This document shows, piece after piece, positions 32,901 through 43,181 of a stretch of DNA of 64,000 nt; the first letter of the stretch is position 1, and each line of letters begins with the position of its first letter. Under the pieces are notes generated by a model. It searched no databases, was not told the DNA's origin, and saw only the letters and a program-made list of their open reading frames with translations. Position numbers and translations under genes: made by a program. Origin of the DNA: Auricularia sp. M13 (Eukaryota > Basidiomycota > Agaricomycetes > Auriculariales > Auriculariaceae); contig CM073195.1 of the NCBI GenBank assembly GCA_037042915.1, positions 2,914,001-2,978,000 on the forward strand, read 5' to 3'.

Positions 32901-34714
32901 AGCTGGGGCGGGGCACCCCAAGCGGCATTAAGAGATTGCGGCGGGAGAGCTGATGGATCAGTAGGCGGCGATGTGAAAGTGTTCAGAGGGATGGCGGGGG
33001 ACATGAAATGGTCACTGGCGCTGCCGGGAGGAGGGTAGGCTCCTGCTGAGCCTGACATCGTGCTGCGCGGTCCAGCGCCCGCAGAGCCGGACTGGGGCAC
33101 GGAGACATGCAGCCGTCGATAACGCTCTTCCTTTGCCCGTTCGCGCTCGCGCTCACGCTCCTTGGCGAGGGCATCGATGAAGCTGGCCACGGAATTCGTG
33201 ACGCGTTGCAGTTCCCGGACTTGTCGACAAACGAAAGGGAGACTGCGCTGGTGTGCCCTGGGTACAGAGAACGCCTTCTCCGCGACCGCTGAATTGACGG
33301 CCTGCGCAAAATGGTCGGGAACGGTCGGCAAGCGGTCCGCCAGAGGGCGATCCAAGCACGCAACCGCCAGTGCAGCGGGCCACACGGTCAGGACGGCTTT
33401 GTCATCGCCCTGGGAGTTGTGTACGGCAATCCAGCAGAGAATGTATCCCTGACTCTCCCAATGTGGGCCCACACCAAGCCCGACGAGGCTGTCGCGGAAA
33501 TGTTGGGAAAGGGCGGCGGTTGAACCTGTATACGGGGCAATGTAGAAAGCGGGCACTGCATATGGCAGGAGTGCGATTGGTTGGCCGGAAGGACAGTGCT
33601 TGGACGAAAGCTGAGAATAGGGCGATGTATTGAATACGGGTCGGAGGACGATTGTGGATGCATTCATCCAATGTAGATGCAGATGACAATAGGCTAGTCG
33701 TCGTCTGCAAAAGACGTCAGTGCGTGTTTCAGACGTTGAACGTAGCGATGCTCGTTATGCGCCGCCGCAGCACAGGTCGCAACGTAGATGGCGACACCAA
33801 CGCTCGCCACGACTTGCAACAACACGATTGCCACAATAGGCTGCGATATCTGGGCGCCGCGCAACTATCGTTGTGGGTACGGTGCGATCGGACGGTATTG
33901 GCTGGCGTCTGCGGCAATCCGACGCCGCGCAGTGACTTCAAACTCGCAACGCTTGCCTCAGTCGAAACTCCCGGTGACCACTCGCCCACAGACGGCGCCA
34001 GCCACGTTGCGGTGGTCGTTGGGAATGCGTTGCAAATTGGCTGCAATGACATGTAGAGCAAATGAACTTACTGCGGGTCGTCCCAGCCGACGGACCACTC
34101 GGAATTAACGGGTCTGGGCACGAGGAGGAAACCATCGCGCATCCTGACACACGAGGTGCGTATGCGGTCTGGGGCGTTGTCGCCAATGTCTGCGAGGATT
34201 CGGGACCTGAGAGCCGCGAGGAACATGAGATAGATCCGATGCAGGGCGGGCGTGACGAATGCGGGCGATTGAGAGTTGCTGTACAGTTGACGGAAATCGA
34301 ACGAGACAGAGTCCACGGCTGCGGCAGGGCGTGAGGGCTCGTTCGGGGGCGTGAGAGCGACGGACCAATGAGGTTGTGCAATGCAAGGGAGGCGAGGGCG
34401 TGTGCGCGGGCGGCCTGGCTGGCCCGGGCGGCGACGGCGAAGACGAGCAGGCGCATGTCGTGGGCGGAGGCGTCGACGTGGACCAGCAGCGAGTCGGCGA
34501 GCGACGGCTGGCGGTGGTCGGCGTACAGGAGCCTGCGCGCGAGCTCGATGGACTGGCCGTGCGTGGCCGGGTCGCCCAGCGGCGCGAACGACGAGCAGAG
34601 CACGATCGCGTCCTTGGGCAGGCTCAGCAGCCTGAGCACGACGCCGGGCACGCTGGCCGCCGGCAGCGACGGCGGGGACGGCCTTGCACCCCTGGCGGGC
34701 GCCCGCGAGCTCAT
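29947..34714 (-). CDS. MED13: Mediator complex subunit 13 (Srb9/Ssn2)
   Basis: Large subunit of the CDK8 kinase module that reversibly docks on Mediator and represses or tunes RNA polymerase II transcription. Proposed exons: 34714-34366, 34318-34072, 33704-31430, 31383-29947 (1435 aa, frame closed). The N-terminal domain is recognisable from GFLLVPRP and LHWMNASTIVLRP leading to GQPIALLPYAVPAFYI. The middle is long, disordered and acidic or Met/Pro-rich. The central conserved block SVKPLHPPHI...VPSALRFWEKLALGP is diagnostic of MED13. The C-terminal half (GLVPLKWELFRKTLSNLLAT, FYVLVPD, HWVLYATTDERGE, TVCHVHLF) matches the MID/PIWI-like module. The 367-nt gap 33705-34071 is long for this genome and may hide a further small exon. 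Divergent from the phosphoesterase gene, with 54 bp between start codons. Confidence 0.88.
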
Positions 34715-34768
34715 CGTAATGTGCAAACCAGCCGGAGCTAGCCGCATCTTTTTCTCTCCATTGCACGC
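34715..34768. promoter_or_regulatory. 54-bp divergent intergenic region
   Basis: All the DNA between the ATG of MED13 (minus) and the ATG of the DUF2433-like gene (plus). It contains a T/C-rich run (TTTTTCTCTCC, 34749-34759) just before the plus-strand ATG. Core promoter elements of at least one gene must overlap the coding part of the other. Confidence 0.5.
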
Positions 34769-37040
34769 ATGGCCTCCAACAACACCGCCGCCCAGAAACA
34801 GGGCGCCTCGTCGTCGCGCCCGTCGGGCTCGCCCATGCCGCCCGCCTCGACCGCCAGCGCGAGCAAGAACGCGGTCAACACCCAGACCGTCGTCATTGAC
34901 TCGACTGCCGGCCGCATCCTCGCCATCGCTGACATCCGCGGCAAGCTCTCCCAGCTCAACGAGCTTGCCCAGGAGGCCAACGCCAAGGCCATTATACATA
35001 CTGGCGACTTTGGCTTCTTTGGTGCGCCCGTCCTGGCCCTGCAAATTGGCTGCTCCTGAGCTCAACGCGTCCGTTTGTTGTAGAACACGGCAGTCTCCAG
35101 AGAATCAGCGACCGGTACGTGCAATACTGCCTGCGACACCAGCCAGGGACTCACGCTACACCCCCAGCACACTGCGGCACATGATTATGTACTCGCCCCT
35201 CATCGCACAAGACAAGCGCAACCAGCTCCTTGACCAGCAGCCACCAGTTATGCGCCAGTCCCTGGGCGGCCCTCCCCCAGCGCCCTTCCTGCTTTCAGAG
35301 TTCCCTCTGTTACTCAGCGGACAGCTCAAGTTCAAGGTGCCCGTCTTCACCGTCTGGGGCGCGTGTGAGGACGTCGCCGTGATCGAGAAATTCCGCTCTG
35401 GCGCGTACGAAGTTGAAAACCTGCATGTGCTTGACGAGGCGACCACCCGCGTGCTTGACATTGGCGGCGTGAAGCTGCGTCTCCTCGGACTCGGCGGCGC
35501 CTTTGTCCCGCACCGCATGTTCGACAACGGAGAGGGTCAAGCAACCGTCGCCGGCGGACAGGGCACTATGTGGACCACCGCTTTGCAAATCGGCGAACTC
35601 GTCGATACCTCGCAGAAAGTGTTTGACCCTTCCGAAACGCGCCTGCTGGTCACCCATGCTTCGCCCGGCCGCGAGGGCCTCCTTGCTCAGCTCGCACTAG
35701 TCGTTAAAGCCGATCTTACCATTTCTGCCGGCCTGCACTTCCGCTACTCCTCGTCTTGGAACGAATTCTCCGTCCAGAGTGACCTTGACGGCTACAGGCA
35801 AAAGCTCATCAGCGGCAAAGAAAGCTTCGAGAGAATATGGGAGAACGTCAAGACGCAGGTCGACGTCGTCATTGAGTATGTAGCAATATCCGCTCGTTTT
35901 TGTATCGTTGATGCTAATCGAGCCCACAGCGATGCTCAGCGAGTTTTGCTGGAAAAGGCCATCATGGTCGCGGAACGTATTCTGCCCGCAGCTGCGAACC
36001 CCTCCGCCACTGGTGCCACCGCGACGGAGGATCCAGCATGGAAAAACTGCTGGAATTGGAATTTGTGTGACGCCGCCTATGGCTCGCTTGTCCTTGACAT
36101 CAAGGACGGACGAGTTAGCGGCGAACTCAAATCTCAGGGTTCGTCAAACAATCGCAGTTTGCAGGCGAAACTGATATTGTCTTCAGGCTTCAACTTTGCA
36201 TATCGCAGAACGGCAGCGCAGCCGTCTCAGCCTGCTGCACCGTCTGGCCTTCCTGTTCCCGCTGCTGCACCCAACGCCGGCGCTCCTGCTGCCGCACCGT
36301 CCGCGCCAGCAACAACGGGACCTTCGAAAGCTGCTACGCCTGCCCCCTCCGAAGGCAAACCGGCGTCCACTCCTGCTAAATCCACCACTCCTGCGCCCGC
36401 GCCCAGCTCTGCAGAAAAGCCTGCAGTCAACGGCAACGCTGCTGCCGGAGATGCTAAGGCAGCCAAGAAGGAGAAGCGCAAGGAGAAAGAGCGCGAAAAG
36501 CGCGAGAAGGAGAAGGAGGAGAAGGCCGCTGCCAACAAGGCGGCCGACACCAGCGGGAGCGCGAACTCCGAGAAGCCGTCGGTGGACACGAGCGTCGCGG
36601 ACGGCGCCAAGTCGCCCGAGCCGGACGCCTTGCTGTCGCCCTCGGAAGGCGGCACGCGCACGCCGACGAGCCGCAAAGCGCCGCGCCACCCGTGGACGCT
36701 GTTCATGAAGGTGCCGCCGACGACGGTGGAGGCGGAGGTGCGCGAGTTCTTCCAGGACGCGAAGGACGGGATCACCAAGGTCATCATGCCCGCCGCGCAC
36801 GCGAATCGGCCGACGCGGATCGTGTACGTCGAGTTCGGCGACGAGGACGCGATGAAGGACGGCCTGAGCAAACACGCCGAGAAGATCAAGGACATGGAGC
36901 CGCGCGTCGTCATCGCCGAGGACCGGACGGACGGCCCCGGCAGCCAGGGCACCTTCCGCGGCCGCGGGCGTGGGCGCGGCGGCGGCTTCGCGCACCGCGG
37001 CCTCGCCGCCGCCGGCCTCACCAAGCCGCGCGACGACTAG
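34769..37040 (+). CDS. DUF2433-type calcineurin-like phosphoesterase with RNA-recognition-like tail
   Basis: Exons 34769-35021, 35084-35114, 35168-35875, 35930-36138, 36187-37040 (684 aa); the last intron (48 nt) is also open in frame and could be retained. The first 350 residues follow the calcineurin-like metallophosphoesterase plan: ILAIADIRGKLSQLNELAQE then HTGDFGFF, VWGACEDVAVIEKF, LLVTHASPGREGLLAQL. Several metal ligands of the canonical motifs (DxH, GNHE, GHxH) are altered: DIR, GACE, no GHxH. A Lys/Glu-rich coiled coil (about 36455-36540) and Pro/Ala linkers lead to an RRM-like domain (HPWTLFMKVPPTTVEAEVRE, TRIVYVEFGDEDAMKDGL). An RGG-type tail (FRGRGRGRGGGFAHRG) ends the protein. Likely an RNA-associated, possibly catalytically weak phosphoesterase; the family role is unknown. 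Confidence 0.75.
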
Positions 37041-37503
37041 CCTACATAACTTGCTGATCCTCACCAACTGACGCTTTTTTCTTCGCTAGTAGCTGAGTTG
37101 TGCATACGTGTGATTCGCTATTCCCTCATGTGCTCGTGTGTCTGTCTGCTATGGTGCCGCTATGATCATGACCCTCTCCTCTCCTATCCTATTCTCTCTA
37201 GCCCTCCCACTCTCAACCCGCTCAAATTTGCTCGTACTCATGCTCATGCATTGCAACTCCCTTATTTCTCTTTTCTTTCTCTGGTAGAAATACTCTAGCC
37301 GTTGGCAGCAGTTCAGGCTCTTGACCCTCGCAATTCTTATGCTCTTTTTCTTCGACTCACCTTAACCTCGATGTCTTTATTGAGTGCTATCACAAGTCCT
37401 GAAGTCTGTTCACGTGAAACCAACCTTGAAGCTCGCGCTCGCGAGGCGCGTGCTCGGAGTCTGAAACCGGGTTGACTTCGTTTCCTCATCCTCGTCTGCC
37501 AAT
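37041..37503. other. Intergenic, pyrimidine-rich
   Basis: 460 bp between tandem plus-strand genes. Strongly CT-rich on the plus strand (37170-37380), consistent with the SmB promoter and leader. No gene. Confidence 0.45.
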
Positions 37504-38415
37504 ATGGTGAGTTCGCGACACCTGTCTGGAGTCTGCGATGCTGATCACGAGTTTTCTTGCTTGCTGTGCTTTAGCCGCCTCCTAAATGTGAGTTATAATA
37601 TCCTGGATGGCGGGATCCTGTCACTCACGCATCCCCTCAGCCAAGGGCGGGAAGATGCTTGCCTTGATCAACTGGCGACTCAAAGTGACGCTGAACGACG
37701 GCCGCGCGCTCGTGGGCCACATGCTGGCGTTCGACAGGCATATGAACCTCGTCCTGGCCGACTGCGAGGAGTTCCGACGCGTGCGCCCCAAGAAGAAGGC
37801 CGGCGAGACGTCCGAGGGCCCGGCGCCCGAGCAGGAGATCAAGCGCACGCTTGGGCTCGTCATTCTGCGCGGCGAAACGGTCGTTAGTCTGAGCGTCGAG
37901 GGTCCGCCGCCCGTGCAGGACGACGATAAGAAGAATGCGGTCCGTCATTGTCGTGCTGTCGATTTGTTGGATACTGATGAGCGGTTATAATGCAGCTGTT
38001 CCCTGGTCCTGGTCGTGGTATGCCTGCCGGGCGTGGAATCGGTCTTGCAGGTGAGCTTTGGCTTTCTACCAGACTCACTCCCTTTCTCGCAATCTCGCTT
38101 CCTTCGCCCCGCATCTTCCACATTCCCCATTAGCATCTCGTCTTTCTCCGTCTTGCACTTTCACACTTTATATAAGGCTTACATCGATCTTTACTCTCTA
38201 CCGTCCGTTGTGTGCCATGAACTTACGATGTTGCAGGAATGGTTCCCCCAGCTCTGGCAGGCCGACCGATGCCATACGGCGGCCCCCCGCCTGGAATGCC
38301 TGGCATGCCTCCGCCTGGCTTCCGCCCGCCTGGCCCGCCTGGCTTCCCCGGTGCCCCGCCATTCGGTGCTCCGCCAGGCTTCGGCGGCCCTCCTCCTGGT
38401 TTCGGCGGCCAGTAA
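37504..38415 (+). CDS. SMB1: Small nuclear ribonucleoprotein Sm-B
   Basis: Core component of the heptameric Sm ring on U1, U2, U4 and U5 snRNAs in pre-mRNA splicing. Five exons: 37504-37506 (the ATG alone), 37575-37587, 37641-37939, 37996-38050, 38237-38415 (182 aa, frame closed). Sm motif 1: MLALINWRLKVTLNDGRALV plus GHMLAFDRHMNLVLADCEEF. Sm motif 2: GLVILRGETVVSLSVEGPP. The tail is RG- and Pro-rich (PGRGMPAGRGIG, MPGMPPPGFRPPGPPG), as in human SmB/B' and suited to arginine methylation and SMN or WW/PRP binding. A start codon forming its own exon followed by a GTGAGT donor is unusual but common for very conserved intron-rich genes. Confidence 0.93.
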
Positions 38416-39449
38416 ACGGAGATGTGCAGGTGGGTGAACCGATGGGGCACTAGCTAATGAACAGTTGCGCCGAATAAAATACGCTGGGCCCATTTGCAGC
38501 TTGTATGTCTTGCCGCTTTCTGTGCTTATACGATGTGATTGAACGCGTTCTGGTTGTTGGGAAGCTCGACCTCGCACGAGCGACCTTTCTGCAATAGCGT
38601 GAGGTAATATTGTACTTGAAAGTGGAGCTGCTGTGCGATCCGTGGGTCCAGAATTTAGCAGCATGCCGAGTTCAGGCTGTCGCAGTCCCAACGCCTTTGT
38701 TGTCCTGCCGAATTCAGATGAGCTTCGTCTGTCCGGGCTCGGGATCGCCCGCTGTCCGATTACGAGAGAACATCCGGCGTACGGGCAGGATGTCCATGGA
38801 CATGTCCATGGACACGTGTACAACCGCACGTATTATGTGAGATGCCCGCGTATGTTGCAAACGATGACCCCGGCCATTGCCTCCTGGTGCACACAGATTC
38901 TCATTGCCAGCCGCGTTTATTGCGCTGTCAACGGCGCGCAGGTTGTACTTATACGGCGCAGTGCTTCCTCGGGAGGCGTCCGCAAGCAGTAGATTTCCCG
39001 CCCATCGGCTTGTCATTTCCATCGCACTATTGGGCCCATGATATATGCACCGATTGAGGTATATTCAGTGCATTGCTTGGATGGTAATCCATCCAGTACT
39101 TGGCATAGCACTGCTGTACACATTGCCTTCAAATTCGCGAGTCTCCAGCGAATCAATAAATGAATCTTTCCCAGAGTAACGCACAGTTTATCAAGTAATT
39201 GCTACATTGCAAAGATGCAACCGCTGTGGTCACATGCTGCAGATTACGCAGTCATTGCCTTATTCCTGTGAGCTACTGATCTACAAATAGACATACATAT
39301 GAGCGGCGGAGTATGCGGACATTGTCCGTTAACACCGCAGTCATGCAACTTCAACACGCATATATGATTACATTTCCCTACATCCTGCGCGCGTGTGGAG
39401 GATCAGAGACAGAGTTTGGTCATGTTGTGAAAATTGTGTTGCCCTTGTC
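38416..39449. other. Intergenic of about 1 kb
   Basis: No gene recognised. Contains the 24-bp palindromic repeat listed separately. AT-rich in 39050-39380, just before the accessory gene block begins. Confidence 0.4.
38791..38814. repeat. Tandem pair of a 12-bp palindrome
   Basis: TGTCCATGGACA occurs twice back to back. Each unit is its own reverse complement, so the 24-bp block is palindromic too. It could be a binding site for a dimeric factor or a small foldback; it could also be chance. Confidence 0.8.
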
Positions 39450-40932
39450 ATGCCTCCACAGGGTTCACCCTCACAGTTAGGGGCTGGACGCCCACAGCTA
39501 GCGCTCGTCAACCCTCAGTTCTGTGGAGAATGTGGGCAGTACATGACTGTGCCTCGCCTTTGCAAAGGCAAGGTTAATCCGGCTAATAAGGGTGTTTGGT
39601 TTCGAGTAGTACGTATTTCTGATCGCCGCAGAACCGCTCCTGACAAGTCAACACCTGTCTAGTGCTGGGACAACAATAAAAAGAAGGACGCCGAATCGTG
39701 TTCCAACCTAGTCTTTGATTTCAGCATCCCCAAGGGCAAGGATGGCTACAAGCACCATACGAAGTGCCAGAGCCCGTGGTGCCGCGATCCCTATGCGAAG
39801 GGCGCTGGAAATGCAAATGGCCAGTGTGGTTTCCACTTTTGCCGCTCCTGCTGTGCGATGGCTCGGAAGGCCATCAAGGCCAAAGGCCCTTGCCCGTATT
39901 CTGACCACAACTACGATTCGCCTGCGAACGGCCCGAAGCCGGTTACATTTGGCTCGTACCTGGACCCGGGTTATCAGAATAAGCTAGACATTCTGGAGGC
40001 TGAGCGCCAGCAGAGGGAGGCTAGCAACGCCCGTGCAAAGGCTGCTGTTCAGAACAATCTGCACCAGATTCTTGTGCAGTGGTGGACGGTAAGCACAGTC
40101 TCCTCTCATTACCCTTATATTACTCACAAAGATACGTAGGAAGATCCTGAACCTATCTACATACGTGTACCGGCAGATGGGGGGTTCTTTCACCCAAAGG
40201 ACTGCCGCACGCTCGTCGACGTGATTGGTTTGACATCCACTACCACATATCAGGTCTATCTGGACGGAAAATGGACCTGGTCTTCCTTTGAGATGCCAGC
40301 CGTGGAGGTCAAGGGCATGTCTGTGTTGAACTTCCGTTCGGCCGGCATTACAACTGGGACGGACATGCCGAGCTCTCAGGCAGCTACGGTCCCCGCCGTT
40401 AACGCCGCTGCGCGCACGGCGCCAGTCACTCCGCGCAAGCGGACCGCCTCGGCGTCACTTGCCACACCGTCTCCAAAGAAGATTGTGTGTGGCTCGGAAC
40501 AGTCGCCGATTTTGCTTGACTCTGAAAATGATGAGCCAGTGGAAGTAGCGTACGTACTGGCGCTGATTGTTTGTTCATGACTTACGCGCGCAATGTTAGT
40601 GCTCATTCTCTCGATGATCTGCACCTCAATGCTGCCGCCGCAGAGACTCCTGAAGCTTCTGCTGGCTGGCCAAGAGACTACAAGACGATGGCGAGTCGCA
40701 TGGAGATTATGTCTATGACCACCGGCGCGGTAAGGGTGGCTCGAGCGGCAAGGCCGTCCGCGAGACATTCACTGCAGTATTTCCGGAGTCGCGTTTCGTG
40801 CATTCCACTTACTACAACTATCTTCGTTTCTGGAACGATTCGCCCCAGTCCTTGAAGGATAAGTTCTTTGTACAAGAAGGCGCCACTTGGGCTTCATTTG
40901 TAGCAGAGTACAAAGCGTCGTTGAAGAAGTAG
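39450..40932 (+). CDS. Cys-rich (GRF-like) zinc-finger protein of unknown function
   Basis: Exons 39450-39608, 39663-40088, 40140-40549, 40656-40932 (423 aa, frame closed). The N-terminus reads CGECGQYMTVPRLC, NPANKGVWFRVC and W, the spacing of a GRF-type zinc finger (CxxC, NKGxxF, C). A second Cys cluster follows: HTKCQSPWCRDP, NGQCGFHFCRSCCAMARKAI, GPCPYSDH. Next are a Gln/Arg-rich coiled coil (ILEAERQQREASNARAKAAV), a compact domain (YIRVPADGGFF, VYLDGKWTWSSFEM), a Ser/Pro/Lys linker with a nuclear-signal-like TPRKRTAS, and a conserved-looking C-terminus (VFPESRFVHSTYYNYLRFW). GRF fingers bind single-stranded nucleic acid in known families. Precedes the small protein gene at 41059 by 126 bp and converges on the TET/JBP gene at 44.8 kb. 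Confidence 0.65.
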
Positions 40933-41058
40933 AAATTAGCGTAGCCACCTCCCAGTTCCAAACCACAATAACTACCCCTACTCAGCTACAACGCATTCAT
41001 CACTGTAACCTTCGGAGTTTTAATCGACTTGGAAAGCTGAGCAAGTGCGCCCACCAGC

Positions 41059-41613
41059 ATGGAGCCCATATCTGCGCAAAAAGCGTGAGTGACACTTCCT
41101 TAACGAGGCATTCAACTCATTTTGAGGCAGTCTTGAGCTGGGACGGGATATGTGCTTTGTAAGCCTCGCGATTTAGCGTAGAGACTGGGCCTGAGAGACG
41201 GGTTGCAGAAGCTCATTCGCACGTGGACTGGGAATTACAACATCAAGGGTGGAGCCAAGAACCACACTGCGAAGGACGCAGCAACGGCTGTATTCAAGTT
41301 GATGATCCCAGTAGACTGGAATATGGTCAACGTAGTGGAGTCTCCGGATCTCTCATCCTTGGACGAGAAGGAGGCCAAAATTATCACTCTTTTGCGCACA
41401 CATCTCAACCCTGCACCAGAGGGTCCTCCTAAGGTCTGCTTGATTTTTATTCTGTCCTTCATATCATTGACAATTATGTACTAGGGAGATAAGTCACCGT
41501 CGCCATCGCTGTCGCCACCTTCATTGCACTCTCCACCGCCTCAGCAGCTACAGCAGCCACCACCGCCGGACCAGACTGCAACACCGCCCCTACCTGAACC
41601 TGGCGAGCGTTGA
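41059..41613 (+). CDS. Small Pro-rich protein, function unknown
   Basis: Exons 41059-41084, 41131-41158, 41182-41433, 41485-41613 (144 aa, frame closed; the second intron is only 23 nt, so that join is doubtful). The first 100 residues look globular (ALELGRDMCFRLGLRDGLQK, KNHTAKDAATAVFKLMIPVD). The tail is Ser/Pro/Gln low-complexity and ends PLPEPGER. It could be the 5' part of a longer gene whose later exons are those at 43182-44780, because those exons lack an in-frame ATG. No family recognised. Confidence 0.45.
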
Positions 41614-43181
41614 TCGGGCAGAAATTGACACGCCGGAAAAATCGCGTCCCTTTCAAGATAAAGGCGACATAGCAAGACACAATACAAGCTCGAATACAGT
41701 ACTACCACACATCCCGACAACAACGAAGACCGCAAATCAACAAGAACAGCATCCCGAAAAGGGAACACGCGACGCACACCGGCAAGACCCGACATCTCTC
41801 CAGCATGGACAACTTGGCGACAACGGCTCGGCGACCACAATCCCTTCTATTGGACCTCAAGCACGACTCCCGGATTTGCCTTTCGAGACTCCCAGAGTAT
41901 GCGCGAAGGACGAACGATCCGTCTCTAAGAGCAGGCGAGCATGTTCCGCGTTCGCCTCCCGAAAGTGTCCCAGCACACGACCGCGTGCTACTCCGGCAAA
42001 GACACCACGACCACGAAGGTGCGCAGTCGCCCTGGCTGCGAAGGAATATTCTCGACGCCGCTGTCTCCGGTTCCAAGGGATCACCAGCAACCGAGAACGA
42101 TCCTGACTCATTCACCCAAAATCGTTATCGGCACCTGCGCATTCGCGAACACGTCACCCGCTGCGACCTCGGACCATATCCAGACCAGGGTCTAGGGCAT
42201 CCTTCCTCTCTACTGTCCCTGAGCATGTGCACCCTGAGAAACCGGGGAAATGCGGAACACGAAACCCATACTAGGGGAATCCCGTCATCGTGATCGCAGC
42301 GCACTTTCCCACGGTCTATGGCGTCATCCAAACGGCAGGGCAGACCGCAGCACACTTGTGGACGATCGGTAGTCTTTCCTCGGAGCAAAGTCTGAATCAC
42401 ACGCTCACGGGATCGGCATCTCATTGGCTCCCGAGAATGGATTGCGCAACCCGCAGGCGCGCGCAGTCCGCATGTGACAATCGGGAACTCTTCCTATCGC
42501 ATGGGCATTATCGGTACAGCTCGGGACCTGGTCTTGATTGGCTTGGCATTCTCCTGTATAAAACGCGATAGGTAGTTAGGTAGTTTTCCCTTAGCACAGC
42601 GGCTCACGAGCATCCGGCTCACCAGTAGTTCAGTATCGCGCACTCCGGCGCCCAGTTCTCGTACTCGCACCCGTCCTCCGTTCTAGTCCGTACGCAATCG
42701 AAGTCTCAGTCACCCTCTGCCATCTCCGTTGGCCTCAAGTCCCGTTTTCCCCCTTCCCTCGGTGCGTAGTCGCGACTTCCGTGATTGCACACCATCCTCC
42801 CTCCTCCCCTACTACGACTTCTCCATCCGAACCGTGCTACTTCTGTTCGTCGCGTTCGCACGCAGTCATAGACTTCGCCAGTGCAGCGACGAAGAAAAGA
42901 CGCACTCCCGTCTCACAATCCTCCTCTCCCGTGCACCCTCTTCTCGTAGACGACTCCACGCGAGTAGTCTCGAGCTCTCCGGATACGAATTCGGGTTCCC
43001 CCTTGTCTTCGTGATCCTCACTCGGGTTTTGATCATACACACTCGAGACCATATCCCCGTTTCACCCCTACCTCTATATCTATTCTCTCGTGTGTTGGGT
43101 ATACTCCACCCACCCACCCTTTTGATCTGCGGCTCCTCCCTACTCCTGGATTCATTGTCTTAGTCTTCCCTGGCTGTTCAG
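41614..43181 (+). other. Overlapping long open frames and a TATA box; possible retroelement LTR or insertion
   Basis: Frames are open on the plus strand at 41582-42106, 41805-42293, 41941-42195 and 42290-42571; protein-like wording switches frame near 41935 without a plausible intron. No in-frame ATG connects this stretch to the exons from 43182. A perfect TATAAAA lies at 42557-42563, followed by GC- and CT-rich leader-like sequence, which fits an LTR promoter. I could not define LTR ends or a target-site duplication. It may be a fragment inserted into an intron, or frameshifted exons. Confidence 0.35.
42557..42563 (+). promoter_or_regulatory. TATA box
   Basis: TATAAAA on the plus strand with a GC-rich surround. 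Either the promoter of the gene whose exons begin near 42.7-43.2 kb or the core of a retroelement LTR. Confidence 0.45.

Noticed and set aside
31700-33038. Plus-strand frames of 385 and 315 codons inside MED13
   Set aside because: Antisense shadows of the low-complexity middle of MED13.
36183-37067. 294-codon minus-strand frame opposite the phosphoesterase 3' half
   Set aside because: Shadow of Ala/Pro/Lys-rich coding DNA; Arg/Leu repeats without structure.
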